64,000 nt of DNA from Planctomicrobium piriforme (lineage in GTDB: Bacteria > Planctomycetota > Planctomycetia > Planctomycetales > Planctomycetaceae). Positions 33,329 to 41,298 of the stretch are shown in pieces (positions within the stretch are counted from its first letter, which is position 1; every line of letters begins with the position of its first letter). A model generated the notes under the pieces. The model had not been told where the DNA came from. It did no database searches and was given only the letters and a program-made list of their open reading frames with translations. The DNA is taken from assembly GCF_900113665.1 (NCBI RefSeq), contig NZ_FOQD01000021.1, positions 62,001 through 126,000 on the forward strand, written 5' to 3'. The position numbers and the translations under genes are program-made.

Positions 33329-34390
33329 CTATTTTGACGTTCCTCGCGTGTTGAATGTTCGCTGCGCACCGTCAGGACCGATCTGAACCGTATAGCTTTC
33401 CCCATCGGGAGCGACAGACGCTTTCACCCACGTCCCCTGGCAGTCGTTTGTATCGCCGGCATTGGCGATGAACTCGGCTGGAGCCTGTTGCTCGGCTTTC
33501 GCGGAGAGATTCCGATGCAGCTGGTAGAGCGCCTGGAATGAAGGGCAACTGCGAAGGGTCGCAATCACTGCCGGGTCGCCCCCCTTACTCGGGCCGTTGC
33601 ACATCACGTCGACAACAGGATCGATCGCTTTCACGAACACCGGATTGTTGCTGACCCCTAATCCGTGATGAGTGACCATGAACAGGTCGACCTTGCCGAC
33701 CGGATTGTTCGGCGTCACCAATTGGGCCTCGACATTCCAGGTAAGGTCGCCGCAGGTCAGGAAGCGAAACTTCCCGAGTTCGAACAACAAACTCAAGCTG
33801 GCCGCATTATCGGATTTGTCTTCCGCCTTCGCCTTGTGTTCGCTCGCAAACGGGTTCGGCTCTCCAGAGTTGGGAACAACTTCACGGCTCCCAGTGAGCA
33901 CCCGGACCTTCAGCGGGAGTTTCTGTCCCTGCATCTCAAACGTATCGCCCGCATGCAGCGTGCGCGATTCATTTTGCGATGCCGCACGGTACAAGGCGAT
34001 CCGATCCGGAAACTGTTTGTCGTCCGACAGGGTGTCGGGAATCCCGCGATCCCAGAACGTACGAATGGGGATTTCAGCGGTGATCGAGGCGTGATTCCCG
34101 TAATGGTCCATGTGCCAGTGTGAGACGACGGCGTGGTCGATGTGGTCGAGTTTGGCAACCTCCCGCACCACTTTCAAAATGCGGTCGCGATCGCGGCCCA
34201 TGTTGTCCGGATAGCCGGAATCGATCAGCACCGATTCACCTGCTGGGGTGACCAGCAATGTCGCCGCTCCCCCTTCCACATCGATGAAGTAGAGATCGAG
34301 CCGGCCATTCTTACCGTCTGCCTGAGCCGCTTGAAAACTGGCGACCAGCAGGCACAAGGCCACGCAAAGCAAGGTGCAACGTGAGCGCAT
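33329..34390 (-). CDS. Exported metallo-beta-lactamase-fold hydrolase (ComEC C-terminal-like)
   Basis: ATG 34390 gives 353 residues with a signal peptide (CTLLCVALCLLVASFQAAQA). The MBL domain has the metal-binding HWHMDHYGNH motif, LDLYFIDVEGGAATLLVTPAGESVLIDSG at the start and RFLTCGDLTW plus VTHHGLGVSNN later. The 'DVGQG-like' opening and order of motifs resemble the hydrolase domain of ComEC/Rec2 and its stand-alone secreted relatives, which may degrade nucleic acids or other phosphodiesters; no substrate can be named. The SGNH gene upstream on the same strand is 37 bp away, so the two are probably one operon. Confidence 0.88.
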   Translation of the reverse strand: MRSRCTLLCVALCLLVASFQAAQADGKNGRLDLYFIDVEGGAATLLVTPAGESVLIDSGYPDNMGRDRDRILKVVREVAKLDHIDHAVVSHWHMDHYGNHASITAEIPIRTFWDRGIPDTLSDDKQFPDRIALYRAASQNESRTLHAGDTFEMQGQKLPLKVRVLTGSREVVPNSGEPNPFASEHKAKAEDKSDNAASLSLLFELGKFRFLTCGDLTWNVEAQLVTPNNPVGKVDLFMVTHHGLGVSNNPVFVKAIDPVVDVMCNGPSKGGDPAVIATLRSCPSFQALYQLHRNLSAKAEQQAPAEFIANAGDTNDCQGTWVKASVAPDGESYTVQIGPDGAQRTFNTRGTSK

Positions 34391-34427
34391 CAAACACCTG
34401 TCAGCTAAGGGTTGAAACGAAAAGGGC

Positions 34428-35156
34428 TTACTGTTGAGCAGCGGGGAGAGCCGCCTTGATCGTGGCCGCCACCTGTTCCGCCAGAGCGTCATAGCCAGCC
34501 GGGGTGTAGTGGACGTTTTTCGGCAACATCAGTTCCGAAATCTGCGGTTTGACGAAACTGTGAAGATCTTCAATCTGGACGCCGTGCGACTGCATGATCT
34601 TCTCCGCCACGGCGTTGTACCGCACTTCGTCCCCTGGCACGCGATTGACCGAGCCCTCTGGTACCGGCGTCGTGTTTCGCCAGATCAGCTTTGCGCCAGT
34701 CTTCTGCAGGCGTTCCACAATTTGCGTCAGATTTTTTTCATAGTCCTCGATCGACACCTGTGGATGTCGCGGTGCTGGCGGGGTGGCCGTGAGCGGGCCC
34801 GGCGGGACTTCCTTGTCATCCATATAACGGATGTCATGCAGGCCCCAGTTGAAATGGATGACGTCCCATTTTCCGTCACCGAGCCACGCGTCAATACTTT
34901 CAACCCCCCGCGGCGTTGGCCCGCCGTTGACTGAAATGCGATGCACATTCGCCTGCCCGGCCAGCAGTTTGCGGACAGGGATCGTGTAACCCATCGAAAT
35001 CGAGTCGCCGATGATCAGCACCCTCGGCAGCTTGGGGTCGTCGACAATCTTCTCAAACGCCGGATTCGGCTTTCGAGCCTGAGCGAACACACAGTTCTCT
35101 GAAGTCACGCAAAGGGCCAAAATCGCAGGCAGAACCGCACACAACCAGAATCGCAT
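34428..35156 (-). CDS. Exported SGNH/GDSL hydrolase
   Basis: Of two adjacent ATGs (35159, 35156) the second has better spacing from AGGTGA. The 242-residue product has a signal peptide ([26 protein letters not shown]). Block I is [18 protein letters not shown], the [11 protein letters not shown] segment supplies the oxyanion region, and the catalytic-His block is [16 protein letters not shown]. It is an acyl esterase or deacetylase of the SGNH superfamily, smaller than the one at 885-2228 and not closely similar to it. It lies upstream of the MBL gene, and two REP-like palindromes occupy the spacer behind its start. Confidence 0.87.
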   Translation of the reverse strand: MRFWLCAVLPAILALCVTSENCVFAQARKPNPAFEKIVDDPKLPRVLIIGDSISMGYTIPVRKLLAGQANVHRISVNGGPTPRGVESIDAWLGDGKWDVIHFNWGLHDIRYMDDKEVPPGPLTATPPAPRHPQVSIEDYEKNLTQIVERLQKTGAKLIWRNTTPVPEGSVNRVPGDEVRYNAVAEKIMQSHGVQIEDLHSFVKPQISELMLPKNVHYTPAGYDALAEQVAATIKAALPAAQQ

Positions 35157-35159
35157 CAT

Positions 35160-35459
35160 GTCACCTGAGTTAGATTTGCATGTATGAAAAGAACCTGAGG
35201 GAATCACGTTCCGATTGTTGTACGCCAATCAGCCGCTGGGCGTTAGCCCACGGTTCTTTCCTTGCTCGGGACGAAATTCTCAGAACAGCGGCGCCGACTG
35301 CTCACAACAGCAGTGTGCCCTGCTCACGCAGCAGAATCAACTTGCCCGGCACTCAAGACGGTTGTTACTTGATGTGCAAAAGAGAACCGAACGCTAACGC
35401 GTTCCGGCTGATGGGCGTCAAATCAGTCGCCGTGCTTGAGCTGCCGGCTCTTTTCTTCC
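35160..35459. repeat. Spacer carrying two REP-like palindromes in opposite orientation
   Basis: Copy 1 (35228-35256, minus orientation) and copy 2 (35384-35414, plus orientation) share the plan ACCG-stem-TAAC-stem-N-CGGCTGAT. The stem is TGGGC/GCCCA in copy 1 and AACGC/GCGTT in copy 2. They flank ~125 bp with no gene. A third copy is at 39061-39091. Confidence 0.75.
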
Positions 35460-36197
35460 TCAGGCCAACAGTGCGGCGAGGATTCCGGACAGGACAATGC
35501 CGTCGAACGTGCCTGCTCCGCCGATCGACATTACCGCGACCGGCGTCTTTGTCATTTCCTTCAGATGCAGCAGATCAGCCCCAATAATCGGCCCCGCGAC
35601 CCCCGCGATGAACGCCGTCGCCGCCCGTTGCTCGGGACCTGCTCCCAGCGGCAACAACACCATCCAGGTGGTCAGCACGCTCACCAGCGGCGGGACGAAA
35701 GCGGGAATCAGTATTCCGATCCCTTCCACCGGACGGGCCACTCGCCAGCAGGCAACGACGCAGACCGCGCTGACCAGCATCGCACACAGAAACGGAACCG
35801 AATCCTCTTTCAACAGCCGCACTGCCTGCAAAACGGCGATCAGCGTTGGAATCACGCAGCCGCCGAGATTAACGGCAATCAGGGTTTCCGACTGCACCCG
35901 TTGATAGGTTTTGGAGAGCGCCATTCCCAGCGGCCCGAAGGGGACCATCGGCTGCAGTTCGTCCTTGCGGATGTGATAGACCGGAATATTGATCACCGAG
36001 CCGAGCATGATGCCAAACACAGTCAGAGCGGCGGTCATCGGGTGCAGCCCCAGTCGTTCGAACGCATATCGCGCCGTATCAAACAGAAACAGCGGCAACA
36101 GGCACAGCACCAGCAGAATGATGAACAGCGGCAGGCACCCGAGTAACGGGTTGATTTGCCGCGTGGGCCCCCCGAGATAGCGAATCTGCACTGGCAT
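35460..36197 (-). CDS. DUF1614 integral membrane protein
   Basis: The 245-residue product has six to seven membrane helices, beginning LLGCLPLFIILLVLCLLPLFLFDTA. The DUF1614 features are ALTVFGIMLGSVINIPVY early, LIAVNLGGCVIPTLIAVL in the middle, and GVAGPIIGADLLHLKEMTKTPVAVMSIGGAGTFDGIVLSGILAALLA at the end. The glycines and acidic residues of the final hairpin suggest a transport or ion-binding role, but none is established. It starts 88 bp from the divergent DnaJ-like gene. Confidence 0.85.
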   Translation of the reverse strand: MPVQIRYLGGPTRQINPLLGCLPLFIILLVLCLLPLFLFDTARYAFERLGLHPMTAALTVFGIMLGSVINIPVYHIRKDELQPMVPFGPLGMALSKTYQRVQSETLIAVNLGGCVIPTLIAVLQAVRLLKEDSVPFLCAMLVSAVCVVACWRVARPVEGIGILIPAFVPPLVSVLTTWMVLLPLGAGPEQRAATAFIAGVAGPIIGADLLHLKEMTKTPVAVMSIGGAGTFDGIVLSGILAALLA

Positions 36198-36285
36198 GAC
36201 CGGTCGTATTCCTTCTCAAAAAACGTCATTAAAGCCGAGGGGGCGGCGCTCTGCACACGCGACGGCAAACTGCTAGAATTTTCGC

Positions 36286-37263
36286 ATGCCACAGCAAGAC
36301 TACTATCAGATCCTCGGCGTGTCTCGCGACGCAACGGCCGAGCAGATTCGCAAAGCGTTCAAAAAAATCGCACGGGAAAACCATCCGGACGCGAAGAAAG
36401 ACGACCCTGCCGCCGCCGAGCGCTTCAAGGCCGCCGCCGAAGCCTACGATGTGCTGGGGGACGAAGAAAAACGCAAGAAATACGACCAGTTCGGCGCGAA
36501 CTGGAAGCATTTCAAAGACGGCCAAAGCCCTTACGCCGGCGGAGGAAGTGGAGGCGGAGGGGGGAACCCGTTCCGCAGCGGCGGCCCGGTGGATGTGGAT
36601 CTTCGCGACATTTTCGGCGGCCAGGGCGCTGTCGACCTCGAAGAAATCTTTGGTGGTATGTTCGGAGGCGGCGGAGGACGTCGATCAGCCGGTCGCGGCC
36701 GCGCTCCTCGACCACAAAAAGGAGAAGATCTGTCGGCGACCATACAGGTTCCGTTCCAGACGGCGGCTGTCGGCGGCAACTACGATCTTTCCCTGCAGCG
36801 GAACGGCAAACCGGAAGAACTCTCCGTCAAAATCCCCGTTGGAATTGAAGACGGCCAGACGATCCGACTCGGTGGACAAGGTGAGCCTGGCCACCAGGGA
36901 GGCCCCGCCGGCGACCTTTTATTGACCGTGCAGGTGGCGCCCCACCCTTACTTCCGCCGCGAAGGCCGCAACGTGCTGGTCGATGTGCCAGTGTCGATGA
37001 CCGAAGCCGCGCTCGGAACAAAAATCGACGTCCCGACCCTGTCCGACGGCATCGTTTCCATGACCCTGCCGGCAGGCACCTCATCTGGGGCAAAACTCCG
37101 TCTCAAGGGCAAAGGGATCGAACATCCCAAAAGCGGAACGAGAGGCGACCTGTTCGTCCTCATCAAGATCGTCGTCCCCAAAGGCCTCGACGCCCGATCC
37201 AAAGAACTGCTGGAAGAGTTCGCCGAACTCAACCCGCTGACGCCGCGAGCGGGTTTGTGGTGA
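36286..37263 (+). CDS. DnaJ-family co-chaperone without zinc finger (class B, CbpA-like)
   Basis: The 325-residue product has an N-terminal J-domain (residues ~5-68) with HPD at 33-35, needed to stimulate DnaK ATPase. A Gly/Phe-rich linker follows (AGGGSGGGGGNPF, FGGQGAVDLEEIFGGMFGGGGG). Two C-terminal substrate-binding beta domains come next (LSLQRNGKPEELSVKIPVGIEDG; NVLVDVPVSMTEAALGTKIDVPTL; GAKLRLKGKGI). The CxxCxGxG repeats of class A DnaJ are absent. It should target non-native proteins to DnaK. purE follows 80 bp later on the same strand. Confidence 0.93.
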   Translation: MPQQDYYQILGVSRDATAEQIRKAFKKIARENHPDAKKDDPAAAERFKAAAEAYDVLGDEEKRKKYDQFGANWKHFKDGQSPYAGGGSGGGGGNPFRSGGPVDVDLRDIFGGQGAVDLEEIFGGMFGGGGGRRSAGRGRAPRPQKGEDLSATIQVPFQTAAVGGNYDLSLQRNGKPEELSVKIPVGIEDGQTIRLGGQGEPGHQGGPAGDLLLTVQVAPHPYFRREGRNVLVDVPVSMTEAALGTKIDVPTLSDGIVSMTLPAGTSSGAKLRLKGKGIEHPKSGTRGDLFVLIKIVVPKGLDARSKELLEEFAELNPLTPRAGLW

Positions 37264-37343
37264 GAGACCACAGGCTTCAACTGATCGTGTCGAAAGTCAT
37301 TCACTGTCGAGCCAAGTCAGCATTTGTGACCCTGGAGTAAACA

Positions 37344-37856
37344 ATGGCAGAAGCAGCGCCGCTGGTCGGCGTGATTATGGGGAGCAAGTCCGACTGGGAG
37401 ACGATGCAGGGGGCTGCACAGATGCTGGCGCAGTTCGGCGTGCCGCACGAATGCCGCGTCGTTTCCGCTCACCGCACGCCCGACCTGATGGCCGACTATG
37501 CGAAATCGGCTGCCGGCCGGGGACTGGAAGTGATCATTGCCGGCGCCGGCGGGGCCGCACATCTGCCAGGCATGGTCGCAGCACACACGGTATTGCCGGT
37601 GCTGGGAGTGCCTGTGCAGAGCAAGGCGCTCAACGGACTCGACTCGTTGCTCTCGATCGTGCAGATGCCCGGCGGAATTCCGGTCGCGACGCTGGCGATT
37701 GGCGCAGCCGGCAGCAAGAATGCCGGCCTGCTTGCCGTGCGAATTCTCGCCACCTCCCGGCCTGAACTCCGCGAAAAGCTGGTCGAATTCCAGAATCGGC
37801 AAACCGCAGACGTTCTGGCAGATTCCAATCTGCCAGTTCTGAAAACTGACCACTGA
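37344..37856 (+). CDS. purE: N5-carboxyaminoimidazole ribonucleotide mutase
   Basis: The 170-residue class I PurE converts N5-CAIR to CAIR in purine synthesis. The signature [21 protein letters not shown] is followed by VVSAHRTPD with the catalytic His, and [28 protein letters not shown]. An 11-residue tail after the last helix ([11 protein letters not shown]) appears to be repeat-encoded: a 22-bp palindrome (37815-37836) lies near the end of the coding region and the stop falls in heptads CTGAAAA, CTGACCA, CTGATCA. purK follows 29 bp downstream. Confidence 0.95.
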   Translation: MAEAAPLVGVIMGSKSDWETMQGAAQMLAQFGVPHECRVVSAHRTPDLMADYAKSAAGRGLEVIIAGAGGAAHLPGMVAAHTVLPVLGVPVQSKALNGLDSLLSIVQMPGGIPVATLAIGAAGSKNAGLLAVRILATSRPELREKLVEFQNRQTADVLADSNLPVLKTDH

Positions 37857-37868
37857 TCACTTTCCCCC
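37815..37868 (+). repeat. Palindrome plus heptad array over the purE stop codon
   Basis: CTGGCAGATT and AATCTGCCAG (37815-37836) form a perfect 10-bp inverted repeat with a 2-bp centre. It is followed by heptads CTGAAAA, CTGACCA, CTGATCA, CTTTCCC. Three consecutive TGA triplets, one per frame, include the actual purE stop. Confidence 0.75.
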
Positions 37869-37885
37869 CATTCTCCTGAACCTCG

Positions 37886-39028
37886 ATGACGCAACCCATC
37901 CTTCCCGGAGCAACAATTGGCATTCTCGGCAGCGGCCAGCTCGGTCGTATGCTCGCGGTTGCGGCGCGGCGGCTCGGGTACGGCGTCCAGGTGTTCTCGC
38001 CGGATCTGAATTCTCCCGCCGGTCAGGTTGCCGACCGTGAATGGGGAGCGAAGTACGACGACGTCGACCGTTTGAAAGAATTCGTCCGCCGCGTCGATGT
38101 CGTCACCCTCGAGTTCGAAAACGTGCCCGTCGAGACCCTGAACGTCCTCGAAAAGTTCGTCCCTGTCCGTCCTGGCCCGCGCGTGCTGGAGGCCGCGCAG
38201 AATCGCCTGCGCGAGAAGACCACGCTGCGGGGTTTCGGTCTGCCGACCGCCGATTTTCTGGCGATTCATTCGCTCGACGAACTCCGCGGCGGCCTCGCCC
38301 AGTTTGGCCAGCGGGGCATTCTCAAGACGGCCAACTGGGGCTACGACGGCAAAGGGCAGCAGTTCATAACCGGCAAAACCCAATTGCCGGAAGTGTGGAA
38401 ATCGTTCGCAGGTCAGGAGGCGATTCTCGAAGCGGTCGTTGATTTCGAATGCGAACTCTCAGTGATTGCCGCCAGAAACCCTCAAGGGGACATCTGCAGT
38501 TACGATCCGATTCTGAATCAGCATCGTCATCACATTCTCGATGTCTCGATTTCGCCGGTTCCGCAGTTCTCGGCGGCAACGATTGCGAGTGCGAAGGAAA
38601 TCGCCCGGACCGTGATGGAATCGCTCGACGTCTGCGGCGTGTTGTGTGTCGAACTGTTCCTGACGAAGTCCGGCGATCTGTTGATCAATGAAATCGCTCC
38701 CCGTCCGCACAACTCAGGTCACCTGACTCTCGACGCGCATGCCTGTTCGCAGTTTGAGCAGCAGCTTCGCGGCATCTGCGGGCTGCCGCTCGGTTCGACT
38801 GAGCAGTACCAGCCGGCCGCGATGGCAAACCTGCTGGGAGATCTCTGGCAGGGAGACCAGCCGCCGCGCTGGGAAGCGGCCTTGCAGGCGAGCGACGTGC
38901 GGCTGCATCTGTACGGCAAGCCCGAGGCCCGGCCAGGCCGCAAAATGGGCCATCTCACCTGCCTGGCAGCCGACGCCGCCACCGCCGAACGCCGCGTCCG
39001 CGAAGTCCGCGAACAACTGCTGGGTTAG
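37886..39028 (+). CDS. purK: N5-carboxyaminoimidazole ribonucleotide synthase
   Basis: The 380-residue ATP-grasp enzyme makes N5-CAIR from AIR, bicarbonate and ATP. The N-terminal ATIGILGSGQLGRMLAVAARRLGY, VVTLEFENVPVETL and ILKTANWGYDGKGQ segments, and the catalytic VDFECELSVIAAR and LLINEIAPRPHNSGHLTLDA blocks, are diagnostic. It pairs with purE directly upstream to supply the two-step AIR carboxylation route. The beta-carbonic anhydrase at 29.7-30.6 kb is a separate locus. Confidence 0.95.
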   Translation: MTQPILPGATIGILGSGQLGRMLAVAARRLGYGVQVFSPDLNSPAGQVADREWGAKYDDVDRLKEFVRRVDVVTLEFENVPVETLNVLEKFVPVRPGPRVLEAAQNRLREKTTLRGFGLPTADFLAIHSLDELRGGLAQFGQRGILKTANWGYDGKGQQFITGKTQLPEVWKSFAGQEAILEAVVDFECELSVIAARNPQGDICSYDPILNQHRHHILDVSISPVPQFSAATIASAKEIARTVMESLDVCGVLCVELFLTKSGDLLINEIAPRPHNSGHLTLDAHACSQFEQQLRGICGLPLGSTEQYQPAAMANLLGDLWQGDQPPRWEAALQASDVRLHLYGKPEARPGRKMGHLTCLAADAATAERRVREVREQLLG

Positions 39029-39403
39029 TGTGACATCCCCTACTGTGAGGGAGTTCCTCAAAACCCTGGGCTAACGCCCAGCGGCTGATGGTCTACACTC
39101 CTCCGGAACGCTGGATCCTGTCGGTTGTCGCTCACGCATCAGGTCGTCTCAGCTCTGGACACTCGACACTCGACTCCCGTTACGATCGTCACAACCGCTA
39201 CTGCTTGCCCTGTTTCGTCCTGTTTCCGCTTCGGACTGCCCGCGCGATTCCGAGCGGCACCGGCAGAAAAACTCGTTGGTGAAACACCTTCTTCCGGCGC
39301 GTGCGAAATCCAGTGCTAGAGTTGCTGCGAACCGACTTTTCGAAGGACGTTCAACAGACTGGCAACCGGCAATCTCAGGCAAGCGCAGCGTACTGGAGCG
39401 AAC
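39029..39403. repeat. 375-bp spacer with REP-like copy 3 and a heptad arm
   Basis: REP-like copy 3 (39061-39091, plus orientation) has stem TGGGC-TAAC-GCCCA followed by GCGGCTGATGG. A heptad arm ACACTCG, ACACTCG, ACTCCCG is at 39159-39179. No gene is supported in the remainder, which probably contains the promoter for the 39404 gene. Confidence 0.65.
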
Positions 39404-40090
39404 ATGGGTTTCATCAAAGGGCGAAGTCGGAATACTTATTCGGATGGAGTGCCCACCAAGGAATCCAGCAGCTTCAAGGGAATCTCCGAGCAGCAGCTCG
39501 AAGAGCACCTCAACGTCGCCCGTTACGGCAGCTTTCTGCTGACCGACGCGGTGCGTCCGTCCTTCGACCTGACCGTGGTGCCGAGTTCCGGCTGGCGTCG
39601 CGACACCTATCGCGACAAGGAAACCTGCATCGACGTGCCGGTCATCATGGCCTCGCAGACCCGCGAAAAGCTGTTCGACCTGTTCATCGACCTGCTCGAT
39701 CCGCTGGGGGACGAAGTCGATGTCGTGCTGGAAACCAGCCACGAAGCCCGTCGCGGCGGACACGATGACCTGTACCGCGAACAGATCGACCTCCCGATTC
39801 TCAAAAGCCTGCTCTACGATTTCGAAGACAGCATCCTGAACGACGGCTGCGTCGGCATCGCGGTCCTCAATCCTCGCGTGCCGATGGAAGTGCAGTTCGA
39901 CGAGCACAAGCTGCTCATCATGTACGGGCACGACCTCGAGCCGTTTGAAGAAGTCCTTCGCCAGCACGGTTTGTGGCGGAGCGAAACCTTGAAATTCATT
40001 ACCGAAGCCGAGCATATCCATTCGTCGACCGACGAATTCGGCGAACGGTTCTCGGACCTGCGATATCAGTTGGGCGTCGAAGGGGATTGA
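39404..40090 (+). CDS. Conserved hypothetical protein
   Basis: I do not recognise a characterised family. The 228-residue product is soluble and acidic, without signal peptide or membrane helix. It starts with a polar segment (GRSRNTYSDGVPTKESSSFKG) and continues with mixed alpha/beta sequence rich in charged residues (VDVVLETSHEARRGGHDDLYREQIDLPILKSLL, DDGCVGIAVLNPRVPMEVQFDEHKLLIMYG). DEHKLLIMYG and IHSSTDEFGERFSDLRYQLG look like conserved blocks. Codon usage matches the neighbours, and the frame is uninterrupted with a good start, so it is a real gene. A cytoplasmic planctomycete-specific protein is likely. Confidence 0.7.
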   Translation: MGFIKGRSRNTYSDGVPTKESSSFKGISEQQLEEHLNVARYGSFLLTDAVRPSFDLTVVPSSGWRRDTYRDKETCIDVPVIMASQTREKLFDLFIDLLDPLGDEVDVVLETSHEARRGGHDDLYREQIDLPILKSLLYDFEDSILNDGCVGIAVLNPRVPMEVQFDEHKLLIMYGHDLEPFEEVLRQHGLWRSETLKFITEAEHIHSSTDEFGERFSDLRYQLGVEGD

Positions 40091-40175
40091 TTCTTTCGGT
40101 CCGCAGACAGAACAACGCTCGACCCCTTCTTGACCGGTCAATTTTCAATCTCCCCCACAGACAGAAAGAGCACCC

Positions 40176-41207
40176 ATGCGTTTCTCGTGCTTCGACTGCT
40201 GTGCCGTGCTGCTACTGTGCGGCGCGGTGCTGGGGGAGACGGCGCAGGCACAGCAGTCAGCCCGATTGCCGGTGCGTGCCGCAGGAGATCAGAACGGCGC
40301 CAACGTGCGGCTGGTCAACGGCCAGCAACCGCTCTGGGTGGCTGGTGAACACAGTACCGGCAAGCGGCCCATCGAAGTCGCCCGCTCGGGGAAAGGCTCG
40401 CAATTCGTACTTGTCGTCGGCAGCGTCGCGGGGAATGATCCGGAAAGCATCGAACTGATCGACGCCACTTGCCAGCTCGCGCGGATGTATCCGCCGCCGG
40501 ATCCGGTGACGCTGCTGTTTGTGCGCACCCCCAACCCCGACGGGCTGGCCGAGCATGTGCATACCAACCAGCGCGGGGTCGAACTCGACCGCAATTTTCC
40601 GTCCCGGAACTTCACCTCGGCCCCGAATCGGCTCACCGGCCCCAAGCCGGCCAGCGAAGTCGAAACCCAGTACATGGTGCGGGTGCTGCAGGAATTCAAA
40701 CCGGTGCGGGTGATCCACCTCAAGTCCGGAGTCGGCGACCGGCCGCTCGTCATGATCAGTGACAAATGGCAGGCGACAACCGGCGCGGCGATGCTGCCGA
40801 AGGACATCAGCCAGGACCGCTATCAGGGCACCTTCAAGGCAGGTTCTCTGGAAGAGTATGTGAGCGTCGAAATGGAGACCGCCATCGGCACCGTGGTGCT
40901 ATCGAAGGGGTCGCGGCAGATGCAGGCTGCCGAAATCTTGCGGCTCGCGGTCGGCAATATCTCGAAGAACCCGAATCCCGCGGACAATCTGGCCAAGGCG
41001 AATCCGCCTGCCAAAACACCGGCCGCACAACCCGCCGCGCCCGCTGCCGCCCAGCGACCGATGACGCCCGAAGCCGCCCCGAAGGGAAACCAGGGTGAAG
41101 TCGAATTACTGCCGCCGCCGCCGGAATTCGCGCCGACGTCAACTCCGTCGCAACAGGTCGACCGCAACGACAGCCGGTACTTTGAGCTGCCGCCGCCGCC
41201 GCGGTAG
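40176..41207 (+). CDS. Exported M14 carboxypeptidase-like protein, probable pseudoenzyme
   Basis: The 343-residue product has a signal peptide (CCAVLLLCGAVLGETAQAQ). The domain resembles M14 (MpaA-like) peptidases: TLLFVRTPNPDGLAEHVHTNQRGVELDRNFPSRNF is nearly diagnostic. However, the first zinc motif HxxE reads SVAGNDPE, with Ala (A85) for His and Asp (D88) for Glu. The later IHLKSG keeps a His. Without two zinc ligands it is probably not a peptidase, although a binding role for peptidoglycan or peptides is possible. The C-terminal ~90 residues are low-complexity Ala/Pro-rich sequence ending in ELPPPPR. It converges on the pseudopilin-SUMF1 gene. Confidence 0.75.
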   Translation: MRFSCFDCCAVLLLCGAVLGETAQAQQSARLPVRAAGDQNGANVRLVNGQQPLWVAGEHSTGKRPIEVARSGKGSQFVLVVGSVAGNDPESIELIDATCQLARMYPPPDPVTLLFVRTPNPDGLAEHVHTNQRGVELDRNFPSRNFTSAPNRLTGPKPASEVETQYMVRVLQEFKPVRVIHLKSGVGDRPLVMISDKWQATTGAAMLPKDISQDRYQGTFKAGSLEEYVSVEMETAIGTVVLSKGSRQMQAAEILRLAVGNISKNPNPADNLAKANPPAKTPAAQPAAPAAAQRPMTPEAAPKGNQGEVELLPPPPEFAPTSTPSQQVDRNDSRYFELPPPPR

Positions 41208-41253
41208 AGAACCTGGCTGTTGCGTTGATCGAATTTCGGGCGTGAATCGTGGC

Positions 41254-41298
41254 GAATTTGTCATTTGTCAATGGTCATTTGTCATTGGGCCATTGAGG
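41254..41298. repeat. Heptad array over the stop codon of the pseudopilin-SUMF1 gene
   Basis: The array reads GTCATTT, GTCAATG, GTCATTT, GTCATTG, GGCCATT. The stop codon (TCA on the plus strand, 41268-41270) lies in the second heptad. On the minus strand successive heptads carry TGA in all three frames. The last residues of the protein (MTNDH) are repeat-encoded. I see no clear second arm. Confidence 0.7.
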
